From the NCBI GenBank assembly GCA_007922195.1, contig ML682024.1, positions 4,365,207-4,429,206 on the forward strand: 64,000 bases of DNA. The letters run 5' to 3'. Below, piece after piece: positions 46,085 through 58,559 of the stretch. This DNA comes from Podocnemis expansa. Taxonomy: Eukaryota; Chordata; Testudines; Podocnemididae. A model generated the notes under the pieces. The model did no database searches. It saw only the letters and a list, made by a program, of their open reading frames with translations, and had not been told where the DNA came from. Numbering within the stretch: the first letter of the stretch is position 1; each line of letters begins with the position of its first letter. The position numbers and the translations under genes are program-made.

Positions 46085-46540
46085 AGGTCATGCCCCAAAG
46101 ACTTGATCGCTGCTCTAGAAAAATCCTCGGGCCTATGTGTTTTCCTCCAGAGATCTCTAGATCTCACTCTGGCACCTCCCCCCAGCCCTGAAAAATCCTT
46201 GTGCCTAATATCCCCCTTTCACCCATCCAGAACAGTCGGGGGGGGGCACTTCTTCCTCCTTCAGAGATCTCTAGATCTCACTCTGACGCCTCCACCTCCC
46301 TTCTGGAAAAGTCCTTCTGCCTAGGTGTTTTGCTCCAGAGATATCTAGATCTCACCCTGAGACCCCCCCTCCCTCTAGAAAAATCCAGGCCCCCCTCTTT
46401 TCCTCCTCCTCCAGAGATCTCTAGATCTCACCCTCACACCTCCATCTCCCCTCTAGAAAAATTATAACACCTCTGCTTTTGTCTCCAGACCTCTCTAAAT
46501 CTCACCTTGATGACTCTGTCTTCCCTCTAAAATCCTGACA
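46085..46540. repeat. Tandem repeat, about 80-100 bp unit, 5-6 copies
   Basis: The unit is 'ctccagagatctctagatct', then 'cactctg(g/a)cacctccc', 'ctagaaaaatcc' and 'ggcct'. Starts lie near 46148, 46263, 46336, 46412 and 46490. It lies in the spacer between SLC38A5 and WAS. Confidence 0.7.
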
Positions 46541-46904
46541 CCCCATCCCTCATGGGCAAGTGGCAGTTAGTTTCTTATACTCCCCTAATCTGGCTCAGCC
46601 TCTGAAGCCTCCTGGACTCACAAGACCCATCTCCGGCCCCCCAGATTCAGCCCCATTCTGGTAGCTTAGCCATGACTGGATTTGCAGCTTAGCTGGAGTA
46701 GGGCTCTTCTCTGAACATAGCCTCTGTAGAAGGGAGTCACCTTCCATCCAGATGGGATCATGGCCATTTTATGGGTTAGTCAACAGGGGTGGCTACCCTT
46801 AGACTTGATAGAGATCCACTCTGCTGACAAAATGAAGAGTGATCTAGGGCAGAAAGGCCTCGGACTTAGCTCTGAGCCCCATGTTGAGTGGCTATCAGTA
46901 GATC

Positions 46905-47170
46905 CCTGCATGGATACAAATATGTGGCTCCATAGCCGAACTGCATCTGCAAGAAATGGTCCGTGGATATCTGTGTTGTATCCACAGGTGCAGATATAAT
47001 GGGGATATCCATGGATATCTGCATATTTTCAGGGCTCTAGCTCTGTGCAGATAAATATTTGTGGATCCATATCCGATCTGCATCCACAAGAAATGGTCTG
47101 CGGATATCCGTGTTGTATCTGCAGATGCAGATATTATGCAGATATCTGCGGATTTACAGGGCTCTAGCTA
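46905..47170. repeat. Tandem duplication of a palindrome-rich 140-bp unit
   Basis: Two copies share 'ctgcatc(t/c)(g/a)caagaaatggtc', '(g/t)ggatatc(t/c)gtgttgtat', 'gcagatat' and 'cagggctctagct'. Each unit is full of ggatatcc/gcagatat palindromes. It could be a MITE family, but no terminal repeat or TSD is clear. Confidence 0.6.
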
Positions 47171-47259
47171 CCAGTATAACCATCATTTACACTGTTAGCC
47201 ACCAATGGTTCCATCCCAGTGCAGCATGGCTTGGATGCAGCATATAAACAAGACTCCTG

Positions 47260-47420
47260 GATTCTTTCTGTGGCTCTGAGAGGAGAGTAGGGTCCAGTAG
47301 TTAGAGCAGGGGTGCTGGGAGCCAGAACTCTTGGATTCTTTTCCCAACTCTAGCAGGGGAGTGGGGGCTAGTGGTTACAGTGGGGTGGGGTGGGGCTGGG
47401 TGACAGCTACCCCTGGGTTC
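47260..47420 (+). repeat. MIR-like SINE heads, tandem
   Basis: 'ccagtagttagagcagg', 'gagccagaactcttggattct' and a following partial unit at about 75-80 bp spacing. Confidence 0.5.
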
Positions 47421-49440
47421 TAACCCCAATGATGAAGCCTTATAGCTCCCATATTCTTCTTCAGGAAGGGGTTCTACCTTTATACTGTTATAACTGCATC
47501 TATGCTACGGCAGTCTGGTCACTCTTCCTCACCAAAGATAACAGCATGGGCACCCAGTTTGTGCTATAATTTTGAAAGGAAACATATGAGCAAGAAACCA
47601 ACTTTTTTAGGCTTTCTCCTGCACCTTCCAAATACAAAAACCTCAGCTGGGAAAGTCTCCCCATTTTAAACAGAAATCTTTCCAAGTTTTGATTTCTCAA
47701 GGAAAGTGGGAGGCGGGGGCGGGGGCAGGCCTCAAAATGATGTCTGTATTGTCATCAGGAATGTGCAGAAAGGATGTTACTGAAAGAAATAAATAAGAGA
47801 GCCTTTTGCTAATCCAGGCTTGGCCCAACTGGTGCTGTGGCACCGCCACAAGGAATAAAGCAGAACCTTTCGGTTCCAGGTCTGGCATGCGGATGAAGAA
47901 AACAGTGATGTTTTCCAAGCCTGGCAGGGAAAATCTCCCCAGATTTCAGCTGACATGACAACCCAACTAAATCAGAGGGCCATGGAGGTAGTATCTTTCT
48001 TTGGCCTGATGTCAGTTGGGGAAACAGACACATTTCTGAGCTTCCAGAGAGGTCAGTTGTCTCTTTCTGGAGGAGTTGGCTCCCTCTCCACAAAAATGTC
48101 CTTTTCCAGAAGGAAAAGCAAACATGACCATGGCAGAAGCAGGAATTTTGTACACAAAATGAGACATGGGAAATTGTCACTTACAGGAAAGAAAACTCTG
48201 TTGGAAAATGCCATGATCCAAGGGTCCAAAAACTGAGTTTTTTCCCTTAGTAAAAATAAACCATCAGGTTTGTTTTTCCAATTGGCAAAATGAACAGTGT
48301 TGACTGCCTGTGGCTTGTGTTTAACACTGAGGGATGTTGGTAGAAGGGTCGTCGGTTGAAATTCCAGGGGGGACTGGCTTCCAGACCAGGCCCGGTTCAA
48401 ACAAATTAAATCAGGGCTCTCCTGGGCTATACAGGAATTTTGACAGGATGATCCCACCGAGGGTGGCAGACCTGAAAACTCAGACTCTGTCCCTGCCCCC
48501 ATAACCCCTGTCCTGCCAGACCTAGAGTCAGCACCTCAGTCCATTGATCATGTCTGGATTTGTGAGTCTGGATGGTTGAGGCTTTAGGGACCCCTGAAGC
48601 ACTGTGGCCTTTTCTGTCAGCACGTCTGGCCAATCCTGATTTGTCCATGTGTTACGGACAAAGCTAACACTCCCCTCTTGCAGCAGAGAAGCAGGTCCGC
48701 TCGTGGTTGGGGGTGCTATTTCTGGGTGGCTGGTGCAGGGTTGATGGTGTGAGGGAGGGGAGGAACTGCAATGTGAAAGCCCCGCAGAGAGCTGGTGAGT
48801 TTTGTATGGGAGCTCCGGGTTTCAATAAACAAGATCAGGCTTTATCCCTAACCTGGGCTATCTGTGTGGGTCAGAGGGACTGGGGCTAGGGAGAGATTGA
48901 CATGCTAGGAAGAGGCAGGTTGGAGGGCTATGGGGGAAAGGGGTGGGGGGTTGTGGGGCAGATTGATTCAGGGGGCAGGTACAAAGGGGGACAGAGGATT
49001 TGCCTCACAATGGGGTATCAACCCTGGCTGTAGGAAACAGCCCTTCTAACCACACACTGTCCCCCGCACCAAAACAGCTAGACCTGCTTCCTTTGCCTTC
49101 CTCCTCACAAACCCAGAGGCATGTTGGAATCAGGGGATAGCCCGCCCCTCTTCAAATAACTGTAGAGGAGCCAGGTGTGAGCAGCACTTCTTGAGTCTGC
49201 TGAGAGCCTGAGCCCATCAATCGGAGCAGCAGGCCAGCCCTGTCCATTGATCAGGTTCCCCTGCTCAGCTCTGCCGGTGTCACTCGCTCCCAACCTGCAA
49301 ACCCCCACTAGCCTGGTTCTGGCTGGGGCCATCAGCAGAGACTAACTTCCCCAGGCCCTGGGTGCTAAGTGTCTGCCGGTGGTTTTGGTTTTTTTTTTGT
49401 GCTTCCTGTTGAAAAGTCCCTACGACGCGGAAGTTCCCTG
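47420..49440. other. Spacer upstream of WAS, nothing recognised
   Basis: Frames here lack family resemblance or splice logic. The last 350 bp before the WAS start contain no TATA box that I can assign. A purine-rich GGAAGT-type site near 49431 (ETS-like, as blood genes often use) is the only hint of a promoter. Confidence 0.4.
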
Positions 49441-49501
49441 GGTTGAGATCAGGGAGGGAGAGACCCCAAGAACCTGACCAGGGCTGAAGCCAGGAGCCAG
49501 C

Positions 49502-52500
49502 ATGAGCCGGGGCTCCAGGTCAGGGACACGAGTGCAGCAGGAGAATGTCCCCTCCTCTCTCCTCCTGGACCATGAAAACCAGCAGGTGTTTGAGCTCCTG
49601 GGCCGGAAATGCACGGTGAGGGCCCAGGGCCCAGTGGGTGCAGGTCAGGAGTGAGGGACACTGGGAGGGCTGTTGGGGGAGTTCAAGGTGGGGCTAGCAG
49701 GGGGCTGTGGGTGAAGAGTAAGGGGCTCCTGTCCTTTCCTTGTTACGTCCCTTCCCCTCCGCCAAGGAGGAAGTGGGGTGACAGGAGGCAAGGGGCCCAT
49801 CGTAGTGATGCTGGCTTCCTGGAGCTGCAATCAATACTTCAAACTCAGACAGGAACTAATAGCCCCCGGGAAGCCATGCTCAGGGTCAAGTGTGGGGTTC
49901 CCCAGCCACCCCACCCTAGAAATGGCTACATCTCAGCCTCAATGTCTTTGTAATTGGAGTGTCTCTGTCCCAGACCCTGGCCACGTCAGTGGCCCAGCTG
50001 TACTTGGCCATGCCCCCCAACAGCCAGGTCTGGGGTAAGCAGGGCTGTGGGGTCCTCTGCCTGGTCAAGGACAATCCACGGCGCTCCTACTTCATCCGCC
50101 TCTTTGATCTCAAGGTGAGTCCCTGCCCTGAACCCCACATCCCAGCCCCTGGTCTTCTTTTCTCTGCCCCTCAGACCGCCATTCCCTGTCCTCTCACTCC
50201 CCCCATTCCCTGCCCATTGACCTCATGTGCCTTTTCATCATGAGGGAGTGAACCTAGGAGTTCTCACCTCCTGCCCTCCTCCCTTCTAAACACTAGACCC
50301 CACTCTCTGCCCAGAGCCAGGGTGAGAACCCAGGCATCCTGGATCCCAGCCTTCCTCACCCTAAACACTAGACCCCACTCCTCTCCCAGAGCTGGGGATT
50401 GAGCCCCAGCATTCAGAATCTCAGCCCTCTGATGGTGGGGTGTTTACCAGGGTTCCCCTTTCTCTGGTAGGGAGGGAGGCTGATGTGGGAACTGGAGCTC
50501 TCCAGCCAACTGGTCTATTCTGCCGCCACGGCCTATTTCCACACTTTCCCTGGGGACGTGAGTATCTGCCCCCAAAAGCAGGGTCATGGGGAGGTTTATC
50601 TGATGGGTGGGGCTTCCAAATGCGGCCCTGCTTCCAGAGGCATTTTCAGGGTTTTCAGTGGGGTCAAGAGTATTAGAAAATTGAGGGGTATTAATAATAG
50701 GGGAGCCTAAGAACCTGGACACCTGTGTTCTCGCAGCCCTGGGAGGGTAGTGGTGTGTAGAATTAGACTGGGGGGGTCAGGATCCAGGACTTTTGGGTTC
50801 TCTTCTGGTCTTGAGTGGAGTGGGGTCTAGGGGTTAGAATAGGAGGGGGCTTGGAGCCAGGACTCATGGGTTCTGTTCTGGCCCTGGGAGCAGAGTGTTG
50901 TCTAGCAGGTCAAAGCTGGGAGAGTGGGAGTCAAGACTCCTGGGTTCTCTCCTGGGCATGGGAGGAGATTGTGGCACCCCATCCCCTCCCAGGGCCAGCA
51001 AGGTGCCTTTTGCTTGCAGCAATGCCAGGCTGGCCTGAACTTCGCAGATGAGGATGAGGCTCGCGCCTTCCACATGCTTGTGGAGGAAAAGGTCCAGAAG
51101 CGACAGCAGAGGATGGGTATGTGTGGAGGTGGGGAGCTGGGGCCCCCTAGTGGGGACAGACCCCAAGTCCCACTTCCTGCCCTCCCTCCTCCCCAGCCAC
51201 CCTGTGCCAGGAGTATAAAGCATTTTCTCCTTTTTCTGCAGAGAAGCGGCAGCTCCCGCCCCCACCCCCACCAGTCAATGAAGGTCAGTCCCCTTTATCC
51301 CACAGTCTTTTGCAGTTGGGGTGGGGTTAGGGGTTGACCTCCAAAGGTCTCCCAGCCAGAGAGGATGTGGGGTCATGGTGGAGGGATGGTGACCTGGATC
51401 TAACTGTGGCTCTTTCTGTCTCCTTTAGAGCGAAGGGGGACACTGCCCCGACCCCCAGGACCTGGAGGGGAAGTGAATGGTAAGCAGCTCAGTGGCAGTG
51501 GTCCTTGAGAAGGTTAATTGCCCCCCCCCCCCAGTGTCCAGCCTTAACTACCAGGGGAGAGTGGCCCATGACTCCCACCCCTGACAGTCAGGAAGAGAGC
51601 CTCCTGTCCAGTCTCCCAACTCACTCCCTGCAACTCCACAGTGCCCCCCCCCCAGCTTTAACTAGCAGGGGAGCACCGCCTGCTGAGACCTATATCTCCC
51701 CCCACCTCTGACTGCAGGGGGAGAGCACCCTCCACTCTCCTCTACCATCCCATTCCCCTATGTCTCTTTCCCACAGGTCCCAGCAAACAGCCGAATTCTC
51801 CCTCCAGTGGCTTGAACCTGGCCACCATGGACATCCAGAACCCAGATATCACCTCTTCCCGGTACCGGGGCCTGCCAGTGCCCACAACTGTTGACAAGAA
51901 GAAGGGCAAGAAAAAGATCTCTAAGGCTGACATTGGTGCCCCAAGTGGATTCAAGTGAGCCCAGGAGTCGGGGTGGGGGGGCTAGAGAGTGGGGAGTGGG
52001 GCCTGGCCCTTCCAGGGGGCACCAACTCCCATCCAGTCCTGAGGTGGATGGGTTGTCTGGGGTGAGGTGTGGGGGGGAGCAGGAATGAGGCATGGGGACT
52101 GGTCCCAGTATAGCTGTCTAACCTTTGTTCCCCTTCTAGGCACGTCACGCATGTCGGATGGGACCCTAATACCGGCTTTGATGTATGTAGCTTCGAAGAT
52201 GGGATGTTGGGGTTGTGAAGCTGGGATCTAGGGGACTGGATGGGCCTGTGGGAGAGGGAGCCAAGTACAGGCCGGGGCTGGGGGTAAAGCTTCAGCATTA
52301 GCAATGTCTATGTGTGTGAAAGGAGCCAGGGGTATTAACTCATAGTTGTGGCTTTTGTGCATGGTGCTGTCTGTAACTGCTTCAGCTGGTATGTGTGGCT
52401 GTTCCCCAGCTGCCACACTGCAGAGGTGGCCACATCAAAGCATAAGATAAGCCATTCCCATGCAGTGTTACATGTGGCTGTTCTCCAGGTTCCCCTCCCA

Positions 52501-55500
52501 AAAGGTGGCTGCATCTCAGCACCCTATAAGCCATTCCCATGGGGCTTTATGGGGGCAAATTTGGGGTTTGTCTAAACCAGGACATCCCAAATACCACTTT
52601 CCTGTCCCCCCTTTCCCCCAACCCTCAGATTGTTCTGAACTCTTGTTCTCCCAGCAGAACATTGGCTCTACACTGAGGTCTGGGCTTGGTTCTGAGCCCC
52701 CCTCCTCCCCCACCAGCCACTTGGGAAGTGGGCTGTATGGCCATTATCAGTGGTGAGGGTTCTTGTTCTAGGATAGCTGGGGGACAGTCCCATATAATGC
52801 CACAAGGGGAGGGTGAGATGCAGCCAGCTGGTGGGGGAGTGGTGCTGACATAACTTCTCAGCTGGATCCCTTCAGGAATGCATGCTCAATCCCAGCATTT
52901 GCTCTGCCCAGGAAGGTCAGGGTCTTGGGGGGTCAGAATTAAGGGGTCCTGAGGACTAGTGCCAACTGTTGGGGGGCTAATTTAAGGCACAATCCATAAG
53001 TCTCCCATCCCTGGATTTCACGTGTTGAAGTCTTGCTGCTCTGCACGTGTGGGCCCCTGCAGCTGGGGAGCACCTTTGAACTTGGGGGGCATTGTAACTG
53101 CAGGGATAAAAGAGAGTCTAGTCCAGGGTTTCAAACACATGGCCCGGGGGCCACATGCAGCCCCTAAATCTATTTCCTGTGGCCTGCAATGGCCCTATTT
53201 TTACCAATATTTGCAATATTGTTGTATGAAAAGGTTTTAGTGGTGTGGCCCTTGGGCTAACGTACTAGTCCTCATGCGGCCCTCATGGTGATTTGAGTTG
53301 GAGACCCTTGGTCTAGTCAGAAAGAGAGGGGGAATCTAATCAGGGTCTTATGTGTCCTAATGGAACCCTGATTTGCAAGGTGAGTAGGCAAGGAGGACAC
53401 TTGGAGAAACTCCAAGGAGGAAGATGCATTGAGACACAATCAGTAGGGGAAAGTAGAGCAATCAGCCTGGTATCTTAGCTGCTTGTACACAAATGCAAGG
53501 AGCCTGGGAAACAAGCAGGAAGAATTGGTAGTACTGGCGCAGACGTGGAACTATGATCTAATTGGAATAACAGAGATGTGGTGGGATAGCTTGCATGACT
53601 GGAGCACTGCCATGGACGGGTATAAATTGTTCAGGAAGGACAGGCAGGGAAGAAGAGGTGGAGGAGTAGCACCAGGGCCGTCCGGAGAGGGGTGCGGGGC
53701 CCCAGGCAAATTGCCCTTTGTGGGGCCCTCACTCAGCCCCCTCTGGCAGAAGGGGCGGGGCCAGCTGGCTTAGGGGTGGGGCAGGCCCCTTTGCCAGCTA
53801 TCCCATTCCAGGGCCCCACTCAGCCCTTCTGGTCTCTGCCCTCCCGCCCCCACCCCCGTGCCACGTGCGCTGCTCTAGGCTGTGTGCCAGAGCAGTGGGG
53901 AGGGGGTGGGAGGCAGCACAGTGGGGGCAGGGGGTAGCTGTTCAGGCCCTGTGCTGCCTCCTGCTCGCTCTCCACTGCTCCAGCACAGACCCGAAAGCGG
54001 CCCGCATGACATGGGTGGAATGTGGGGGGCAGACTGGGAGTGCTGAGCAGGGCGCCACTTTTGCCTGGCTAGACTGGTCCCTGGCATGGGAGGGGCAGCA
54101 GTGCGGGCCCTGTGCTGCCCTGCTTGGCAGGACAGCATGGGCCCCCCAGAACCACGGTGCCTGGGGCGATCACCCCTCTTGCTCCCCCCAGGGATGGCTC
54201 TGAGTAGCGTTATATGTAAAAGAGCTTTATGACTACTCAGAGCTCCACTATGAAAGTGGAGACAATCCTGTTGAAAGTCTCTGCTTAAGTTTAGAGGCGA
54301 GGGCAACAAGAGTGATGTTGTGGTAGGTGTCTGCTGTAGACCACCAGACCAGAAGGAGTTGGTGGATAGCTTTCTATGGACAACTAGCACAAGTTTCCAG
54401 ATCATGGGCCCTTGTTCTCATGGGGGACTTCAATTATCCTGACATCTGCTGGGAGGGAAATACAGCAGTGCATAGACAATCCAGAAAGCTTTTGAAGAGC
54501 ATTGAGGACAATTTCCTGGTACAAATGCTAGAGGAACCAACTAGGGACCTTGCACCCCTTGACCTGCTGCTCACGAACAGAGAAGAATTGGGAAGGTAGA
54601 AGTGAATGGCAAACATGACCATGAGATGGTAGAGTTCAGGATCCTAATCCAAGGAAGAAAGAAAAGAAGGAGAACATGGACCCTGGACTTCAGAAAGGCA
54701 GATTTTGGCTCCTTTAGGGAACTGATGGGCAGGATTCCTTGGGAGGCTAAACTGAAGAAGAAAGGCATCCAAGAAAGCTGGCTGTATTTTAAAGAAACCA
54801 TACTAAGAGCACAGGAAGATACCATTCTGATGTGCAGAAAGAACAGCAAATACGGAAGGTGTACAGCATGACTTAGCAAAGAACTCTATGGTGAGCTAAA
54901 ACACAAAAGGGAAGCTTACAAAAAGTGGAAGCTTGGACAGATCACTAGGAAGGCATGTAAAGATATTGCTCAGGCCTGCAAGGATAAAATCAGGAAGGCC
55001 AAAGGGCAATTGGAGTTGCAGCTAGCAAGGGATGTGAAGGATAACAGGAAGAGGTTCTGCAAGTATATTAGTAACAAAAAGAGGACCAGGGATGGTGTAG
55101 GTCCCTTACTGAATGGGGCAGGTATCTTTGTGGTGGATGATGCGGAAAAGGCTGAAGTACTCAATGTTTTTTTCACCTCAGTTTTTGCAGACAGGGTCAG
55201 CTCCCAAGCTACTACACCGGGTAACGTAGAATGGAGGGAAGGAGAGCAGCCATTGGTGGTGGAAATTCAGGTTAGGGACTACTTAGAGAAGTTGGATACG
55301 CACAAATCTATGGGGCTGGATGAACTGCATCCAAGAGTGCTGAGCGAGCTGGCTGATGTGATTGCACAGCCACTAGCCATTTTCTTTGAAAACTTGTGGC
55401 AAATGGGGGAGGTCCCAGATGATTGGAAAAAGGCAAATATAGTGCCTATTTTCAAGAAAGAGAAAAAGGAGGACTCGCGGAACTACAGACCAAACAGTCT

Positions 55501-58132
55501 CATCTCAGTCCCTGGAGTGCCACAGGACTCCTTGCTTCTTTTGCTGAACTAGACTAACACAGCTGCGCCTTTGAAACAGGTACTCAGAGAATCCATTCTG
55601 AAACACTTGGAGGAAAATAGAGTGATCAGGAACAGTCAGCGTGGATTCACCAAGGGCAAATCATGCTTGACCAATCTGATTGCCTTCTATGATGAGATGA
55701 CTGGATATGTGGATGTGGGAATAGCTGTTGATGTGATTTACCTTGACTTTAGCAAAGCTTTTGATATGGTTTCCCTTAGCATTCTTGTCAGCAAGCTAAG
55801 GAAGTATTGTTTAGTTGAATGGACCATAAGGTGGGTAGAAAGCTGGCTAGATCATCGGGCTCAGTGGGTAGGGATCAATGGCTCAATGTCTAGTTGGCAA
55901 CCAGCAACGAGTGGAGTGCCCCAGGGTTAGTCCTGGGGCCAGTTCTGTTCAACATCTTCATTCATGATCTGGATGATGAGATAGATTGTACGCTCAGTAA
56001 ATTCTTTGATGACACCAAGCTGGGGGGAATGGTAAACATGCTGGAGGGCAGGGATAGGATTCAGGGAGATCTAGATAAATTGGAGAATTGGGGTAAATGA
56101 AATCTCAGGAGGTTCAACAAGGACAAGTGCAAAATCCTGCCCTTAGAATGGAAAAATCCCATGTACTGCTACAGACAGGGGACCGATTGGCTAAGTAGCA
56201 ACACCGGAGAAAAGGACCTGGGGGTGATGGTGGATGGGAAGTTGGATATGAGTAACAATGTGTTCTTGTTGCCTAAAAGGCCATTGGCATATTGGGCAGC
56301 ATCAGTAGCAGTGTTGCCAGCAGATTGAGGGATGTGATTATTCCCCTCTTTTTGGCACTGGTGAGGCAACATCTGGAACAGTATCCAGTTTTGGGATCCG
56401 CACTACAAAAAGGATGTTGACAAATTAGAAAGAATCCAGTGGAGGGCAATGAAAATGATTGGGGGTTTGGTGCACATGGCTTATGAGGAGAGACTGAAGG
56501 AACTAGGCTTATTTAGTCTGCAGAAGAGAAGACTGAGGGGGGATTTGATAGCAACCTTCAGCTACTTGAAGGGATGCTCCAAGGTGGAGGGAGCTAGGCT
56601 GTTCTCATTAGTAACAGAGGACAGAACAAGGAGCAATGGTTTCAAGCTGCAGCTGGGGTGGTCAAGGTGGGATATTAGGAAAAGCTTTCTCACTGGGATG
56701 GTGGTGAAGCATTGGAATGGTTACCTGGGGAGCTGATGGAATCTCCATCTTTAGAAACATTTAAGGCCTGGTTAGACAAATCCCTGGCTGGGATGGAAAT
56801 AGTCATGCTTTTAGCAGGGGGTTGGATTAGATGACCTCATGAGGCCCTTCCAGCCCTATGATTCTATGATTCTGCGATTTGCCTCAGAATTGAACCACCT
56901 CCTCTGTCCATCTCTATTCTAGGTGAACAACCTGGACCCCGACCTGAAGACGCTTTTCTCCCGGGCTGGGATCAGTGAGGCGCAGCTGACAGACGCAGAA
57001 ACTTCCAAGATCATCTATGATTTCATTGAGGGCCAAGGAGGGCTGGAGGCTGTGAAAGAGGAGCTCAGACGTCAAGGTGAGCCCTCCCTGTGTGGCATCT
57101 GAGGCGGCTGCATCTGAGACCAGGGCAAGCCTCCCCATGCAGTGTTTTGGAATCCTCAGGTGACAGGGGTTGGAGGGGGATGGGCCTCATTACAGGATGG
57201 ACTTTAATTGTAGTTCATTTCTCCACACAGATCCAGCACCTCCTCCACCCCCACCAATCCGGTCTGGGCCCCTCCCTCCCCCTCCAACAGCCTCATCCAG
57301 GGGCAGGTCTGGTCCATTGCCCCCCATCCCAGGTGGCCCTCCAGCCCCCTCACCCATGTCAAACAGGGGGGGTGTTCCCTCCCAGCCCCACAGGGGGAAT
57401 CTACCCTCCACTCGGCCCCTCCCCCCTCCCTCCCGATCAGGTCCACCACCCCCTCCACCCTCTGCTGGGGCAGCCCCACCACCCCCACCTCCTCCACCCC
57501 CTCCCCCACCCCCAGTGTCTTCTGGGCCTTGCCCCCCTCCTCCACCTCCTTTGGGCGTGATCAGCTCCCCAGGATCCCAGCCTGCTCCCCCCGCAAAGGG
57601 ACGTGGGGCCCTGCTGGACCAGATCCGCCAAGGCATCCAGCTCAACAAGGTGAGTGGAATAGATGGGAACAGGGAGGTAGGATGTAAGGCTGGAGTTGCA
57701 GGGAGGAAGGGAGTTCTGAGCTGTGTGGAGAGCATGGATGGTGGGAGAGGGAAGCTGGGGTGGAAAGGAGATGGAGAGCTGAAGGAGTTGGGGGCTAGGG
57801 TGGGGAATGGAGAAATGGGGTTGGATTGAGATAGTGGGTGCTATGGCTCCTGACTGCTCCCCCTCATTGCAGACTCCTGAAGCACTGGACTCCCCGCCAC
57901 CCCCGCAGAGCTCCGAGGGCCTGGTGGGGGCACTGATGCATGTCATGCAGAAACGGAGCAAGGTGATTCACTCCTCGGGTAAGTAGCCCTGATCCACCTT
58001 GTAGGGGTGTGGTGGATGCTGTCCCTGTCTTCCCCTGCCACTTCTTTCCCTGCTCACCCTCCACTTCCTCTTGCAGATGAAGACGAGGACAATGGAGGGG
58101 ACGAGGATGATGACGATGAATGGGATGACTGA
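49502..58132 (+). CDS. WAS: Wiskott-Aldrich syndrome protein (WASP)
   Basis: WASP links Cdc42 to Arp2/3 actin branching in blood cells. Coding exons: 49502-49615, 49974-50114, 50471-50557, 51020-51116, 51242-51283, 51429-51479, 51777-51954, 52140-52182, 56923-57076, 57231-57649, 57873-57978 and 58077-58132, giving 495 residues (human 502). Domains in order: WH1 ([15 protein letters not shown] to [10 protein letters not shown]), a basic stretch [13 protein letters not shown], the Cdc42-binding region ([16 protein letters not shown]), the autoinhibitory segment with the regulatory tyrosine in SKIIYDFIE, and a long polyproline region in exon 10. The single WH2 ([16 protein letters not shown]), central helix ([14 protein letters not shown]) and acidic tail ending DEWDD follow. 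A single WH2 and the linkage argue against WASL. Intron 8 is swollen to 4.7 kb by transposons. Confidence 0.97.
50240..50420 (-). repeat. MIR-like SINE heads, reverse, tandem
   Basis: 'aacactagaccccactc' occurs twice, each followed by 'gagaacccaggcatcctgga' or a relative, 70 bp apart, in WAS intron 2. Confidence 0.58.
50700..50985 (+). repeat. MIR-like SINE heads, four tandem units
   Basis: 'ggttctcttctggtc', 'ggttctgttctggcc' and 'gggttctctcctggg' each follow a 'caggac/caagac-tc' phrase at about 75-80 bp spacing. This is one of the longest head-to-tail runs in the window. It lies in WAS intron 3. Confidence 0.62.
53124..53310. mobile_element. hAT-like MITE with perfect 8-bp TSD
   Basis: The ends are cagggtttcaaacac and gagttggagacccttg. 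Identical gtctagtc lies at 53116-53123 and 53311-53318. The interior is shared with 29752-29892 and 63885-64000. It is 187 bp, in WAS intron 8, directly before the CR1 copy. Confidence 0.88.
53673..54202. mobile_element. hAT-like element nested in the CR1 endonuclease frame
   Basis: The ends cagggccgtcc and gggatggctctg are inverted repeats (9 of 11 positions). Flanks agtagcac (53665-53672) and agtagcgt (54203-54210) are a decayed 8-bp TSD. Removing the element and one TSD copy restores the CR1 reading GGGVALYVKE. It is 530 bp, very GC-rich and non-coding. Confidence 0.85.
55517..55576 (-). mobile_element. Penelope-like end fragment nested in the CR1 reverse transcriptase frame
   Basis: 'gtgccacaggactccttgct' continues to 'gaactagactaacacagctg' and 'cgcctttgaaa', the same end sequence as at 32080-32140. 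It separates the CR1 residues SVPG from [10 protein letters not shown]. The short length (about 60 bp) fits a heavily truncated insertion. Confidence 0.75.
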
Positions 58133-58539
58133 GTCCTCTTCTCTGCAAGAAAAGCCCCTCCCCTTCTGTATCCCCATCACCACCCCTGACAGCTGTGCCC
58201 CACTCCTCTGGGCAATCTCCCAGCCCACCTGGCCTTTTGTAATCAAGACAGCTCTTTGCTTGTTGTGGGCTTCCCCATTTTTATCCAGAATTCCCCTCCC
58301 CAAGCCACCAGTCACCCCCATCCACTCCCATTGCCTCTCAAAACCCAGGACCTGAGAATCCCCATCACTGCTGATCTTTTTGGTGTCAGAAAAGCCCAAC
58401 TGATCCACTTGCAGCTTAGTTCCATGATTCAATTTTAGCTTGATTGACAAAACAAGCTGAGTTGGAACCAAGCTGCTGCTGTGAGCAGCTCAAAAGCCCA
58501 GTACAGGTTTTGGGGTGGAAAATTCACTCCTGGACTGAG

Positions 58540-58545
58540 ATTAAA
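58540..58545 (+). terminator. Candidate WAS polyadenylation signal ATTAAA
   Basis: ATTAAA lies 408 bp after the WAS stop and is followed by GT-containing sequence (ctgttggtgtgg). A canonical AATAAA at 59512-59517 would give a 1.4-kb 3' UTR and is the alternative. Confidence 0.4.
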
Positions 58546-58559
58546 ACCTGTTGGTGTGG

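Larger units (their letters stand above)
53325..56878 (+). mobile_element. CR1 LINE, long but dead copy with two nested insertions
   Basis: An endonuclease-reverse transcriptase frame in pieces. The endonuclease part runs from 53483 ([23 protein letters not shown]), resumes after a nested element at 54203 (LYVKE), and passes into the reverse transcriptase from 55010 ([23 protein letters not shown]). It resumes at 55571 ([25 protein letters not shown]) and after a frameshift near 55920 (FDDTKLGG, where CR1 usually has ADD). Stops and frameshifts show it is inactive. The 3' end 'ccctatgattctatgattct' at about 56855-56875 is the CR1 terminus. It lies in WAS intron 8, same strand as the gene. Confidence 0.92.

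Noticed and set aside
57190..57735. Long minus-strand glycine-rich frame
   Set aside because: It is the reverse of the proline-coding exon 10 of WAS; CCN-rich codons read backwards give an open GGN frame.
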